DNA of 64,000 nucleotides from Geothrix sp. (GCF_030219325.1 NZ_CP126625.1:2096857-2160856), one strand, 5' to 3'; positions 28,505-39,249 are shown, counted from the stretch's first letter. Notes: generated from the letters alone by a model not told the origin. Numbers and translations are program-made.

Positions 28505-30168
28505 GGCAGCGCCTCCCCGAGGACCGAATCCACCAGCCAGGAGCGCCCCCAGCGGACGCTGCCCTGGGGGGCTGCGGCCACGCAGAGCCGCTCGCCCACG
28601 CGGGGCTGGCCGGGGCGGTCGTGGTTGGCGAACCAGGTGAGAGGATCCGCCAGGCCCGCCAGCCTCAGCTTCCAGTGATCGGCACTGAAGACGGCCGACG
28701 AGGTGACCGTGCCATCGAGACGGGCCAGCGGCGGCGCAAAGCCCTGGCCGAAGGGCTCCAGCCGGGCCAGGTCGGCATCCCCGGGCAGATCTTCGGGCCC
28801 ACCATCCAGCAGCAGGGCCGGCCGTTCCCGCCCCTCGGCCTGAAGGGCCGCGCCCCGCTGGAGGGCCTGCAGCACGAAGGGGAACCGGGCGGCCTCGAAG
28901 CTGAGTCCGGCCGCCACGCGATGGCCGCCCCCACCCAGGATGAAGGGCTGGGCCAGGGCCAGCAGCTCGCCCAGGTCGTAGCCTTCCGGGGCCCGCAGGC
29001 TGCAGTGGGCCACGCCGTCGAGGACCGTGCAGACGCCCGAGGGACGTCCGCTGGCACGCATCCGGTGGCCCGCCACGATGCCGATGACGCCCTTGTGGGC
29101 CGCCGCGTCCAGCACGAGATCGAAGGCCGCCTCCGAGGGCGCCGGCAGACGATCGGCCACCTCCTGCTGGATCGCCCGGCGCTCGAGGTTGAGCGCTTCC
29201 ACCCGGGCCATCAGCAGGTCGGCCTCGCCGAGATCCTTGGTCAGCAACAGGCGGACGGCGTCCTCTGCCCCGCCCATGCGGCCCACGGCGTTGAGCCGCG
29301 GTGCCAGACCGAAGGCGATGTCCTGGGCGCCGATGGCCCCCTCCTTCTTCGCGGCCCGCAGCAGGGCGGCCAGGCCAGGCCCGTTCCTCCCGCTGAGGGA
29401 GTCCAATCCCCGGCGCACGAGCAGGGCGTTCTCACCCACCAGGGGCATCACGTCCGCCACGGTGCCGATGGCCACGAGCTTGAGCAGACCGTCCAGGAAG
29501 ACTGCGTCTGCGCCCGCCGGATGGGGCACCGCACCCAGCAGGGCCTGCGCCAGCTTGAAGGCCACGCCCACACCCGCGAGATACGGATTGGCGTAGTCCC
29601 CGAGGTGGGGATGCACCACCGCGCAGGCGGGCGGGAGTTCCCCGCCCAGGGCGTGGTGGTCCGTGATCACCCAGTCGAGACCCAGCTCGGCGCTGGCCGC
29701 CACCTCGGCCAGGCTGCGCACGCCGCAGTCGACGGAGATGAGCAGGCCCGGATCGCGGGTGGCCTTCAGCTCCTGGATGCAATCCAGGTGCAGGCCGTAG
29801 CCGTCGGAGAAGCGGTTGGGGATGAAGAAGGAGGCCTCGGCGCCGAGCCGCTCCAGGGTGCGCATCAGCAGTGCGGTGGCGGTGACGCCATCCACGTCGT
29901 AGTCGCCGTAGACCACGATGCGCTCGCGGCCTTCAATGGCCTTGCGGATGCGCGCCACGGCCGCATCCACGCCCGGCAGCAGGTGCGGGTCCGTGCTGCG
30001 GGCCCAGGATGGATCCAGCCGCCAGGCCAGGTCCTCGCTGCGATCCACCCCCCGCAGCCAGGCGAGCCGGGCCGGCCGGGGATCCAGGTCCCAGGCCTCG
30101 GCCACGTTCTTCCAGGGCACCAGACCCGCCGGAATGCTCCGGCGGAGGCGCCAGGGCAGAGAGGTCAT
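28501..30168 (-). CDS. recJ: Single-stranded-DNA-specific exonuclease RecJ
   Basis: A 555-aa 5'-3' exonuclease of the DHH family used in recombination and mismatch repair. Motif I DYDVDG is at 89-94, the DHH triad at 170-172, and DHHA1 motif GGGGHRVAAGL follows in the C-terminal half, with an OB-type end. The ATG is one base after the accA stop codon. The stop overlaps the GTG start of the LptA/C-like gene. Length matches the family. Confidence 0.95.
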   Translation of the reverse strand: MTSLPWRLRRSIPAGLVPWKNVAEAWDLDPRPARLAWLRGVDRSEDLAWRLDPSWARSTDPHLLPGVDAAVARIRKAIEGRERIVVYGDYDVDGVTATALLMRTLERLGAEASFFIPNRFSDGYGLHLDCIQELKATRDPGLLISVDCGVRSLAEVAASAELGLDWVITDHHALGGELPPACAVVHPHLGDYANPYLAGVGVAFKLAQALLGAVPHPAGADAVFLDGLLKLVAIGTVADVMPLVGENALLVRRGLDSLSGRNGPGLAALLRAAKKEGAIGAQDIAFGLAPRLNAVGRMGGAEDAVRLLLTKDLGEADLLMARVEALNLERRAIQQEVADRLPAPSEAAFDLVLDAAAHKGVIGIVAGHRMRASGRPSGVCTVLDGVAHCSLRAPEGYDLGELLALAQPFILGGGGHRVAAGLSFEAARFPFVLQALQRGAALQAEGRERPALLLDGGPEDLPGDADLARLEPFGQGFAPPLARLDGTVTSSAVFSADHWKLRLAGLADPLTWFANHDRPGQPRVGERLCVAAAPQGSVRWGRSWLVDSVLGEALP

Positions 30169-30169
30169 T

Positions 30170-31129
<960 letters not shown>

Positions 31130-31258
31130 GCAACCTCAAGCTGGGTCGTTCGAGGATCCAGTGTAGAAGGCCGGACCAGGATTGGATAGGGCGCGCTGAC
31201 CCCGGGTAGGCCCACCTCCAGCCCAATAAGGTTCCTGCCATCACAGGGGTGGGGCACA

Positions 31259-33364
31259 ATGCCCCATCGAGGTGCTTCCCTGGCTTCCCATCCCTTCCCC
31301 CTCCTGGGCCTCAGCGGCGGCATCGCGGCCGGAAAATCCTTCGTCGCCTCCTGGATGCGGGACCGCGGGTGGGCCGTCATCGACGCGGATGCCCTGGCGC
31401 GGGAGGCGGTAGCCCCCGGGAGCGAAGGCCTGCAGGCCGTGGCCGCGGCGTTCGGCCCCTCCGCCCTCCATCCTGATGGCGGCCTGGACCGCGTCTGGGT
31501 GGCCGCCCATGTCTTCGCGGACGAGGCCGCCCGGGCGCGGCTCAACGCGATCCTGCACCCCCGCATCGAGGCCCTGCTGGAAGCACGCCTGAGTAGACTT
31601 CCCCCGGACACCCGGGGCGCCCTGCTTGACGCCGCCCTCTGGGTGGAGCGGGGGAGGGCCCACCATTTCGACGCGTTCTGGGTGGTGGATGCATCGGAGG
31701 AACTCCGGCTGGAGCGCCTGATCGCCCGCGATGCCCTCACCCGCGATGCGGCCCTGGCCCGCCTGCGCGCCCAGGCCACGGCGCCGGAGCGGGCCCTGCA
31801 CGCGGACCTGGTCATCCAGAACGATGGCCGGGACCTATCCAGCCTTCTCGCGGAGAGGGAGGCGGCCCTTCTGGCAGACTGGAAGGTCCGCCGCGCGCGG
31901 ACCTGGAGACCGACCATGCCTGCACCCTTCAGCGCCGATCAGCTGCGCCTGGTACTGACCGACCTGCTCAGCCGCGGGGGCGACTACGGCGAGGTGTTCG
32001 TGGAGCGTCGCCGGGCCCACGCGCTCGGCATGGACGATGGCCGCATGGAGGACGTGCTGGCCTCGGAGACTTTCGGCGCCAGCCTGCGCCTGGTGGAGGG
32101 CGAGACCACCCGCTTCGCGGACCTCATCTCCCCCACCTTCGAGGAGTTGTCCGAATCCGCGCGGACCCTGGCAGCGCCCGGCAGCGGCCCTGCCGCGGCC
32201 ATCCCGGCCCTGGTCGCACAGACCTTCCCCACCCCCAGCCCCGTGGTCCAGGATCCCGGCCAGGTGCCCCTGGCCGACAAGGTGGCCCTGGTGCGCCGCG
32301 CCGAAACCATTGCCCGCGAACATGCGGAGGCCCTTCGTCCCGGCGCCCTCAGGCAGGTCTCCGTGGGCTACGGCGACAGCACCCAGCGCGTGTGGATCGC
32401 CGCGGCCGAGTCCGAGGATGGCGCCTGGTCCGGCCGCGTCACCGAGGACCACCGCACCCAGGTGGTGCTCCGTGCCAATGTCACCGCGGGGGACGGCACC
32501 CAGCTCCAGACGGGCTATCAGCCCCTGGGCGAGACGCGGGGCTTCGAACTCTTCACGGACGAGGCCGTCACGGGCATGGTCCACGAGGCCGTACGCCTGG
32601 CCATGCAGGCCCTGGAGGCGCAGCCCGCGCCCGCCGGGACCTTCCCCGTGGTGCTCAGCAGCAGCGCCGGCGGCACCATGATCCACGAGGCCTGCGGCCA
32701 CGGCCTCGAGGCTGATCTCGCCCTGGCGGGCATGAGCTCCTTCGCGGGCAAGCTGGGCCAGAGGGTGGCCGCCGAGGGCGTGACCATCATCGACGACGGC
32801 ACCCTGCCCCACAAGCGCGGCAGCCAGGCCATCGACGACGAGGGCAACCCCGTGAGTCGCGTCGTGCTCATCGAGAACGGCATCCTCAAGGCCTACCTGC
32901 AGTCGCGCAAGACCTCACGCAAGATGGACACCGGACCCACAGGCAACGGCCGTCGGGAAAGCTACCGCCACCTGCCCATCCCCCGCATGCGCAACACCTT
33001 CCTGGCTCCCGGAAGCGAGGCCCCCGAGGCCATCCTGCGGGACCTCCACCGGGGCCTGCTCGTGAAGCACATGGGCGGCGGCCAGGTGGATACCGTCACC
33101 GGCAACTTCGTGTTCCAGGTGACGGAAGGCTACTGGGTGGAGAACGGCGTGGCCATGTATCCCGTGAAGAACGCCACCCTCAGCGGCTGCGGGCCCGAGG
33201 TGCTGAAGGGCCTCACCCGCATCGGCAACGACCTGCACCACTTCGATATCGGCACCTGCGGCAAGGACGGTCAGGGCGTGCCCGTCAGCGACGCCCTTCC
33301 CACCATCCTCTGCCCCGCCCTCGTGGTGGGCGGCACCGCCGAACCCCTGCCGAGCGTGATCTAG
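31259..33364 (+). CDS. coaE: Dephospho-CoA kinase fused in frame to TldD metallopeptidase
   Basis: One uninterrupted 701-aa frame covers two proteins normally separate. Residues 10-212 are CoaE, which phosphorylates dephospho-CoA: P-loop GLSGGIAAGKS, DADALAREAV, LLDAALWVERG and the FDAFWVVDASEE segment. Residues 220-701 are TldD, the metal-binding partner of TldE: the HEACGHGLEADL zinc motif, SSAGGTMIHEA and the end block FDIGTCGKDGQGVP. No stop codon separates them. A Met at residue 220 has GGAG seven bases upstream, so TldD could also be made alone from 31916. TldD/TldE pairs cleave unfolded peptides. tldE follows with no gap. Confidence 0.88.
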   Translation: MPHRGASLASHPFPLLGLSGGIAAGKSFVASWMRDRGWAVIDADALAREAVAPGSEGLQAVAAAFGPSALHPDGGLDRVWVAAHVFADEAARARLNAILHPRIEALLEARLSRLPPDTRGALLDAALWVERGRAHHFDAFWVVDASEELRLERLIARDALTRDAALARLRAQATAPERALHADLVIQNDGRDLSSLLAEREAALLADWKVRRARTWRPTMPAPFSADQLRLVLTDLLSRGGDYGEVFVERRRAHALGMDDGRMEDVLASETFGASLRLVEGETTRFADLISPTFEELSESARTLAAPGSGPAAAIPALVAQTFPTPSPVVQDPGQVPLADKVALVRRAETIAREHAEALRPGALRQVSVGYGDSTQRVWIAAAESEDGAWSGRVTEDHRTQVVLRANVTAGDGTQLQTGYQPLGETRGFELFTDEAVTGMVHEAVRLAMQALEAQPAPAGTFPVVLSSSAGGTMIHEACGHGLEADLALAGMSSFAGKLGQRVAAEGVTIIDDGTLPHKRGSQAIDDEGNPVSRVVLIENGILKAYLQSRKTSRKMDTGPTGNGRRESYRHLPIPRMRNTFLAPGSEAPEAILRDLHRGLLVKHMGGGQVDTVTGNFVFQVTEGYWVENGVAMYPVKNATLSGCGPEVLKGLTRIGNDLHHFDIGTCGKDGQGVPVSDALPTILCPALVVGGTAEPLPSVI
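31905..31918 (+). promoter_or_regulatory. Internal ribosome binding site and ATG for tldD
   Basis: GGAG at 31905-31908, a seven-base spacer, then ATG at 31916, in the same frame as coaE. The following codons are the normal TldD N-terminus. This offers an internal start producing a 482-aa TldD in addition to, or instead of, the CoaE-TldD fusion. Confidence 0.6.
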
Positions 33365-34750
33365 ATGAGCGACTTCTCGACCTTCATTCCCGATTCGCTC
33401 GAGGCCCGTCTGCAGGACGGCATCCAGCATGCACGGAGCCTGGGCGCGGAGGGCGCCGAGGCTTTCCTGTCCGTGTCCCGCTCCCGCAAAGCCAAGGTGC
33501 AGAATGGCCAACTGGAGGATCTCACCGTCAGCAAGCGGGGCGGCCTCGGGGTGCGCGTCATCCGCGGAGGTGGCCAGGGCTTCCGGACCGGGCTCGCCAC
33601 CAGCACCGATCTGGCCGCAACGGATTTCCGGCACCTCTTCGCCCAGGCCTGGGAGCTGAGCGCCCTGGGCGATGAAGACCCCTGGCTGCGGCAGGCGGAG
33701 CCCTCGGGCATCGACGACCTCCCCCCGCGCTTCGATGCCGCCGTGGAGGCGATCACGCCGGATCAGCGCATCGCCTGGGCGCAGGAGCTCGAACTCCAGG
33801 CCCGGAAGGCCTCCAGCAAGGTCGCCGCCGTGCGGGAGGCGGCCTGGAGCGACGGCTCCGGCGCCAGCCTGCTGCTGACCCAGAAGGGCGTGCGGACGCC
33901 GGATGTCTGGACCAGTTGTTCGGCCTCCATCGAGCTGGCCGTGGCCGAAGGCGAAGAGCGCCAGGCCGCCTGGCACTGGGACGTCTCCCGCCGGCCCGGC
34001 CTGGACCTCGCCGCCATCGGCGCCGAGGCCGCCCTCAAGGGGGAGCGCAAGCTGAACCCCCAGCGGCTGCCGGCCGGAAAGTACGCGGTGGTCCTGCACC
34101 CGGAAGTGGCGGTGGAGCTGCTGGGCCTGGTGGCAGGCATGCTGGACGCCGAGTCCGTGCTCAAGCAGCGCAGCCTCTTTGCCGGCAAGCTCGGCGAGCG
34201 CATTGCCTCGCCCCTGCTGACCCTGGTGGATGACGGGCGCCTCTCCGAAAGCCCTGGCTGCCCCGCCCTGGGCACCGAGCCCTGGGATGCGGAAGGCTTG
34301 CCCACCCGGCGCAACGTGCTGCTGGAAGGGGGCGCGCTGAAGACCTACCTGCACACCCTGAAGACCGCCGCCGAGATGGGCATGGCCCCCACCGGCAGCG
34401 CGGGCCGTGGCTTCGGCAGCCAGCCCAGCGCCACCACCTTCAACCTCTTCCCCCTGCCCGGGGACACGGGCACCGACGCACTCTACCGTCTGGCCGGGAA
34501 CGGCGTGCTCATCACGGAGATCATGGGCCTGCACACCGTGGATCCCGTCAGCGGCGACCTCAGCGTGGGCGCCAGCGGCCTCCGCATCCGCGACGGCCTG
34601 CTCGCAGAACCCGTGGACAAGCTCACCTTCGCCGGCAACCTGCGGGACTTCCTCACGCGCATCGTGGCCCTCGGCAGCGACCTCCGCTGGTACGGCAGCA
34701 GCGCCGGTCTGAGCATCCTGCTGGAGGACATCGCCCTGGGCGGCGCGTGA
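33365..34750 (+). CDS. tldE: TldE/PmbA family metallopeptidase subunit
   Basis: A 461-aa partner of TldD; together they form a heterodimeric metallopeptidase that trims microcin precursors and degrades unfolded peptides. Family features are SVSRSRKAKVQNGQLED at the N-terminus, the middle GKLGERIASPLLTLVDDG, and the end EIMGLHTVDPVSGDLSVGASGL. TldE itself lacks the HExxxH zinc motif, as here. The ATG directly abuts the stop of the coaE-tldD gene, so the two subunits are coupled. Confidence 0.93.
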   Translation: MSDFSTFIPDSLEARLQDGIQHARSLGAEGAEAFLSVSRSRKAKVQNGQLEDLTVSKRGGLGVRVIRGGGQGFRTGLATSTDLAATDFRHLFAQAWELSALGDEDPWLRQAEPSGIDDLPPRFDAAVEAITPDQRIAWAQELELQARKASSKVAAVREAAWSDGSGASLLLTQKGVRTPDVWTSCSASIELAVAEGEERQAAWHWDVSRRPGLDLAAIGAEAALKGERKLNPQRLPAGKYAVVLHPEVAVELLGLVAGMLDAESVLKQRSLFAGKLGERIASPLLTLVDDGRLSESPGCPALGTEPWDAEGLPTRRNVLLEGGALKTYLHTLKTAAEMGMAPTGSAGRGFGSQPSATTFNLFPLPGDTGTDALYRLAGNGVLITEIMGLHTVDPVSGDLSVGASGLRIRDGLLAEPVDKLTFAGNLRDFLTRIVALGSDLRWYGSSAGLSILLEDIALGGA

Positions 34751-34797
34751 TCCTCCACCTCTCTTCCACCCACTAGCATCGTTCCTGCGAGGTCCCC

Positions 34798-36498
34798 ATG
34801 TCCCTGAGCGCCGCGAAGCAGTACCTGTCCTTCCCCCACCTCGAACCCGGCCTCCGGGCGGATCTGGAACCGCTGGTGAAGGCCGCCGAGGGTGGCGACG
34901 CCAAGGCCATCGCCGAGCTCGAGGACCGCTTCTTCGAGCCCCTCGCCTTCGGCACGGGCGGCCTCCGTGGCTTCATGGCCGCCGGGCTCCGCCGCATGAA
35001 CCAGCCGAACGTGCGCCGGACGACCATGGCCCTGGCGACCGTCGCCCAGCACCATGCACCGGGCAAGAAGGTGGCCGTGGTGGGCTACGACACCCGCATC
35101 AACTCCGAGGTCTTCGCCCAGGAAAGCGCGGCCGTGCTGGCCGCCGCCGGCTACCAGGTGTTCCTCGGCTCACGCCCCCTGCCCACGCCCTTCCTCTGCT
35201 TCGCCATGAAGGCCCTGGGCTCCACCTGCGGGGTGATCATCACCGCCAGCCATAATCCGAAGGAATACAACGGCTTCAAGGCCTACAACGACCTCGGCGG
35301 GCAGGTCGTGGATCCCTGGGATGCGGAGATCGAGGCCCACATGGCCACGCTGCCCGTGGTGCCCGTGCCGCCGGTGGTCCCCGAGGGGAGGATCAGCCCC
35401 ATCCCCGTGGAAGTGGAAAACGCCTACCTGGCCCTGGGGCTTGGCTTGCTCCAGAATCCCAAGCCCTTCACCCCGGCGCGGATCCTCTACACCCCCTTCC
35501 ACGGCACCGGCGTGGCCTTCGTGCCCGCCCTGTTCGAGAAGGCGGGCATCCCCTTGACCGTGAGCCCCAGCCAGGGCATCCAGGACGGAACTTTCCCCAC
35601 GGCGCCCCGCCCCAATCCTGAAGAATTGGCGGCCTACGCGTCGCCCCTCCGGGAAGCCGAAGCCATGGCGGCCGATGTGGTGCTCGCCAACGATCCGGAC
35701 GCGGACCGCATCGGCGTCGTGGCCAAGCGCGACGGGGCCTGGGAGCTCATGAGCGGCAACGACCTGGCCGCCCTCACCCTGGACTACCTCTGCTCCGGGA
35801 AGGGCCGCCAGGGCGCGGTGGTGAGCACCGTGGTCACGTCGGACTTCATGGCCGAGGTGGCCCGCCACCATGGCCTGCCCGTGGTGTGGACTCTGACCGG
35901 CTTCAAGAACATCGCCGTGTGCATGGACCGGCTCGATCAGCTGGGTGAGGCCTACGCCTTCGGCGCCGAGGAGAGCTACGGCATGCTGCTGCCTCCCAGC
36001 CTGCGCGACAAGGATGGCGTCACGGCGGCCCTGGTGGTCGCGGAGATGGCCGGCCACTACAAGGCCAAGGGCCAGACCCTCTTCGAGGCCGTGGAGGCCC
36101 TCATGGCCCGGGTGGGCACCTTCCACAACCGGCTGGTGAACCTTGAGGACCCCAGGCCCGGTGGCGCCAAGCGCTTCGCCGAGGCCATGGGCCGCATCCG
36201 GACCGCCGGCCTGGCCACTTTTGGTGGCGAAAAGGTCGTCAGCTGGGAGGACTTCCAGACCGGGCTGTGGCACGGCGAGGGTCGCAGCGAGACGATCCTG
36301 GACCGGCCCGACCACCGCGCAATCGCCCTGCCCATCCCCTTCAGCAACGCCTTGAAGTTCCGCCTGGAGAGCGGTGCCTTCGCGGCCTTCCGGCCCAGCG
36401 GCACGGAACCCAAGCTGAAGGTCTACCTCCAGAGCCGCACCGATACCGCCCTGCTGGATCGGATGGAGGCGGAGGCGCGCACGCTGCTCGGACTCTAG
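34798..36498 (+). CDS. Phosphoglucomutase/phosphomannomutase
   Basis: A 566-aa alpha-D-phosphohexomutase interconverting hexose 1- and 6-phosphates. The phosphoserine is Ser151 in TASHNPKEYNGFKAYN, the magnesium loop is NDPDADRIGV, the sugar-binding block is AEESYGML and the phosphate-binding end is RPSGTEPKLKVYL. The length and the FGTGGLRG start fit the PgcA/YhxB-type mutases. It could be phosphoglucomutase or a pentose-capable mutase; sequence alone does not decide. GAGG precedes the ATG and a strong terminator follows. Confidence 0.92.
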   Translation: MSLSAAKQYLSFPHLEPGLRADLEPLVKAAEGGDAKAIAELEDRFFEPLAFGTGGLRGFMAAGLRRMNQPNVRRTTMALATVAQHHAPGKKVAVVGYDTRINSEVFAQESAAVLAAAGYQVFLGSRPLPTPFLCFAMKALGSTCGVIITASHNPKEYNGFKAYNDLGGQVVDPWDAEIEAHMATLPVVPVPPVVPEGRISPIPVEVENAYLALGLGLLQNPKPFTPARILYTPFHGTGVAFVPALFEKAGIPLTVSPSQGIQDGTFPTAPRPNPEELAAYASPLREAEAMAADVVLANDPDADRIGVVAKRDGAWELMSGNDLAALTLDYLCSGKGRQGAVVSTVVTSDFMAEVARHHGLPVVWTLTGFKNIAVCMDRLDQLGEAYAFGAEESYGMLLPPSLRDKDGVTAALVVAEMAGHYKAKGQTLFEAVEALMARVGTFHNRLVNLEDPRPGGAKRFAEAMGRIRTAGLATFGGEKVVSWEDFQTGLWHGEGRSETILDRPDHRAIALPIPFSNALKFRLESGAFAAFRPSGTEPKLKVYLQSRTDTALLDRMEAEARTLLGL

Positions 36499-36509
36499 GG
36501 CCCCACAAG

Positions 36510-36552
36510 CGAGAGGGCTGACCTGCGAACGCCTCGCAGGCCAGCCCTCTCG
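36510..36552 (+). terminator. Rho-independent terminator after phosphohexomutase
   Basis: Long arms CGAGAGGGCTG/CAGCCCTCTCG and CCTGCGA/TCGCAGG, with one A/C mismatch between them, close on a five-base loop, followed by GTTTTC. It ends the coaE-tldE-mutase transcript. Confidence 0.85.
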
Positions 36553-36572
36553 GTTTTCAGGTCAGACAGGAA

Positions 36573-36809
36573 CTAGAGGGACTTCTTGGTAACAGTCAGC
36601 TTGCCATCGGCGAAGCCGTGGCATTCCTTGCACTGGGCTTCCTTGTACTTCGCCAGCATCTTGACGGTGGCGGGGTTGAACTTCTTGTCCTTGGGCGTGC
36701 CCTCGTGGCAGGCCGTGCACTTCGCACCCTTGACGGTGGTCATCTTGGCATTGGCCACGGGGGCGACGGCCAGGGCGAGGAGGGCGGTGAGCAGGGTGAT
36801 GCGGCGCAT
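36573..36809 (-). CDS. Small periplasmic diheme cytochrome c
   Basis: A 78-aa precursor with a 21-residue signal peptide (ends VANA) and two CxxCH haem sites, CTACH and CKECH, in a mature protein of under 60 residues. AGGAG precedes the ATG. Small diheme cytochromes carry electrons in the periplasm. It is the last gene of the leftward cytochrome cluster and could take electrons from the 11-haem membrane protein encoded upstream. A terminator (36951-36984) lies between the two, so it is probably transcribed on its own. Confidence 0.9.
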   Translation of the reverse strand: MRRITLLTALLALAVAPVANAKMTTVKGAKCTACHEGTPKDKKFNPATVKMLAKYKEAQCKECHGFADGKLTVTKKSL

Positions 36810-36950
36810 GGTGACTCCTGAGGTGGACTCGACATCCAGATCGAGCCAAAGTGGACTGTCATGATTGTGCCACAGAAGGGCCTGGGAGGGCCCGCCACGG
36901 CTCAGTGACCCGCATCACAGGCGCCGGGCCAAGGGATGGGGGGCTCGGAT

Positions 36951-36984
36951 AGAAAAGGGGCCCGGACGAGCCGGGCCCTCTTCT
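36951..36984 (-). terminator. Terminator after 11-haem cytochrome gene
   Basis: On the minus strand the arms CCGGGCCC/GGGCCCGG form a hairpin followed by CTTTTCT, typical of a rho-independent terminator, 16 nt after the stop codon of the gene ending at 37000. Confidence 0.8.
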
Positions 36985-36999
36985 CGATTCCTACCGCCC

Positions 37000-39180
37000 T
37001 CAGTGCGAGAGGCGGGACGTCATGGCGTAGATGATGAGGACGAGCAGCACGAGGCCGATGCCGAAGAAGATGTAGCCGGCGCTGCGGGCGATGCCCTTCC
37101 AGGCTTCCCACTCGTCCTTCACGCGGTAGTCATCCAGGCGTCCTTCGGCCACCAGGCGGTCATACCAGCGCTTGCGCTCGTGGAGCATCTCGGACTTGGA
37201 GATGCGGCCGGAGAAGATGACCGTATCCATGGGGAACTTCTCCAGGCGGAAGTGCGTGTTGAAGAAGTGGACGGTGAAGATGAAGCCGGAGGCCAGCAGG
37301 GCTTCGTCGGAGTGCACGATGAGCGAGACATTGATCATCCAGCCCGGCATGAACTTGCTGAAGAACTCCGGGAACCACATGATCAGGCCGGAGACGCCGA
37401 TGGCGAACACGCCCCAGAACACGGCGAGGTAGTCGAACTTCTCGAAGTAGGTCCAGCGGTCGAACTCGGGCCGCGGTCCCTTCCCGAAGAACCACTTGTT
37501 GTGGGCCACGAAATCATCGAGGTCCTGCTTGGTGGGAATCATGGAGTCGGGGTGGGCCATGGCCTTGAAGAGCCGCGAAAGCTGGAAGGCACCGGTCGCA
37601 GGATCATTCAGGTAGCCGCGGCGCTTCCAGAGGTGGCTCAGCATGGTGCTCAGGTGGAGCACGAAGTAGACGAAGGTGACCACCGCGCCGAAATGATGGA
37701 GGGTGCGTGCCACCTCGGCGCCGCCGAAGAAGCTGAAGATCGCCTTGGCCCAATCGGTGTGGTAGAACTTCAGCGGCATGCCCGTGATCGTCAGCAGGAG
37801 GAAGCTGGTGACGACGAGGATGTGCAGGAACCGCTCGAAGGGCTGGAAGCGGGTGAATTGTTCATCATCCTCATGGATCTTGGCCTTGGCCTCCCGGAAC
37901 TGCTTGGAGTCGTGGCGGTAGAGCCAGATGGACCGGAACAGCCAGAGCAGCGTGTGGCCGCCGAAGAGGGCGAAGGTGCCCACGAGCAGGGCGGTCATGA
38001 CGATGAAGACGTAGTTGAGGATCGGGTAGTTCTTGCGGTCCATGGGATTGGCATGGGGCGCGTACTTGGTGAAGCTGGTCGTCGCCTTCGGATGGCACTG
38101 CTTGCAGGTGTTGACGATGTTGGCAGCGGAAAGGTGGGACTCGGGATCCGCGGCCCGGCGCACGTCGTGGTGGCCGTGGCAGTCGTAGCAGGCGGCAACG
38201 GCGCTCGCCGTGTTGGCCTTGCCCAGCGCCATGGCCTTGCCGTGGTAGGTGTCCCGGTAGTGTTCGAGGCGGTCCGCGTGGCACTTGCCGCAGACCAGGT
38301 CGCTGCCGGCCTTGAAATGGGCGTTGGCGGGCGTCTCGATCTGATGGGCGGAGTGGCACTGGATGCAGACGGGGCCGCGGGGATCGCCCTTGGCCAGCAG
38401 CTGCCCGTGGATGCTCTGGTTGTAGATCTCCTCGACCGTGACGTGGCATTTGCCGCATGTCTTGGCCACGTTGGCGTGGTTGATGGGCGAGCTGCGATCC
38501 ACGCTGCGCTTGATGTCATGGACCCCATGGCAGTCGTTGCAGCTGGGGGCCACGATGAGGCCCTTCTGGAGCAGGGCCATGCCGTGGATGCTCTCCTGGT
38601 ACTGGTCCCCCACCTTGGGGAACTTCATCTTGTATTCGTCGGTGATGCCCTTGTTGGCGTGGCACTTCGCGCAGGTCTTGGGCAGGTTCATCTTGTAGAC
38701 CGGCGAGTCGTGCTGCTTCACCGGGACGATGTAGTGGTTCCCGTGGCAGTCCGTGCAGCCGGGGGCGGCCGAGGCCCCCATGGCCTTGCTCATGCCGTGG
38801 ATGCTGCCCTGGTAGACCTTCTCCTGGTCGGAGTGGCAGTTTCCGCAGGCCACCTTGGGGGGCGGGTTGCCGTCACCCGGGTGGTCCTTGTGGATCTGGG
38901 CGTGGCAGTCCTTGCAGGACAGGGATCCGTGCACGGCCTTCCCGAAGCGCGCGGCATCCACGAAGAGCGAGATCGTCGTGCCGCCCGGTCCCTCCTTCGT
39001 GGCGTCCTTGTCGCCATGGCAGTCCAGGCAACTTTCCTTGGCGGCCTTGGCCCCGGCCGCCTGGACCGGGGCGCTGAGCAGGAGGCCGCAGGCCAGCCAG
39101 GCCAGCGGCAGGGCCCAGCGGGACCGGCGGCGGGAAGGGGCGACTACGGGGCGGGCGGGCAGGAGGGAAGCCAGCAGCAT
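37000..39180 (-). CDS. 11-haem cytochrome c fused to cytochrome b (CbcL-like), copy 1
   Basis: A 726-aa membrane protein. After a signal/anchor helix at about 20-40, residues 50-385 hold eleven CxxCH motifs (CLDCH, CKDCH, CGNCH, CTDCH, CAKCH, CNDCH, CGKCH, CIQCH, CGKCH, CYDCH, CKQCH). Residues about 395-720 form a membrane part with five or six helices and histidines (LHHFGAVV, FLHILVV, VHFFNTHF) as in cytochrome b of formate dehydrogenase or hydrogenase. This layout is that of Geobacter CbcL, an inner-membrane menaquinol oxidase passing electrons to periplasmic cytochromes. A second gene of the same layout lies upstream. Confidence 0.9.
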   Translation of the reverse strand: MLLASLLPARPVVAPSRRRSRWALPLAWLACGLLLSAPVQAAGAKAAKESCLDCHGDKDATKEGPGGTTISLFVDAARFGKAVHGSLSCKDCHAQIHKDHPGDGNPPPKVACGNCHSDQEKVYQGSIHGMSKAMGASAAPGCTDCHGNHYIVPVKQHDSPVYKMNLPKTCAKCHANKGITDEYKMKFPKVGDQYQESIHGMALLQKGLIVAPSCNDCHGVHDIKRSVDRSSPINHANVAKTCGKCHVTVEEIYNQSIHGQLLAKGDPRGPVCIQCHSAHQIETPANAHFKAGSDLVCGKCHADRLEHYRDTYHGKAMALGKANTASAVAACYDCHGHHDVRRAADPESHLSAANIVNTCKQCHPKATTSFTKYAPHANPMDRKNYPILNYVFIVMTALLVGTFALFGGHTLLWLFRSIWLYRHDSKQFREAKAKIHEDDEQFTRFQPFERFLHILVVTSFLLLTITGMPLKFYHTDWAKAIFSFFGGAEVARTLHHFGAVVTFVYFVLHLSTMLSHLWKRRGYLNDPATGAFQLSRLFKAMAHPDSMIPTKQDLDDFVAHNKWFFGKGPRPEFDRWTYFEKFDYLAVFWGVFAIGVSGLIMWFPEFFSKFMPGWMINVSLIVHSDEALLASGFIFTVHFFNTHFRLEKFPMDTVIFSGRISKSEMLHERKRWYDRLVAEGRLDDYRVKDEWEAWKGIARSAGYIFFGIGLVLLVLIIYAMTSRLSH

Positions 39181-39249
39181 GATTGGTCCTCGTGAGTGGA
39201 GGCAGCTAAGACAGGGGCGGGCCCCGGACAGGAGCCCACCCTATTATCC

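Noticed and set aside
36857-36872. A sigma-54-like promoter (TGGCAC-N5-TGACA, minus strand) before the diheme cytochrome
   Set aside because: The -12 GC is AC here, so the essential dinucleotide is missing.
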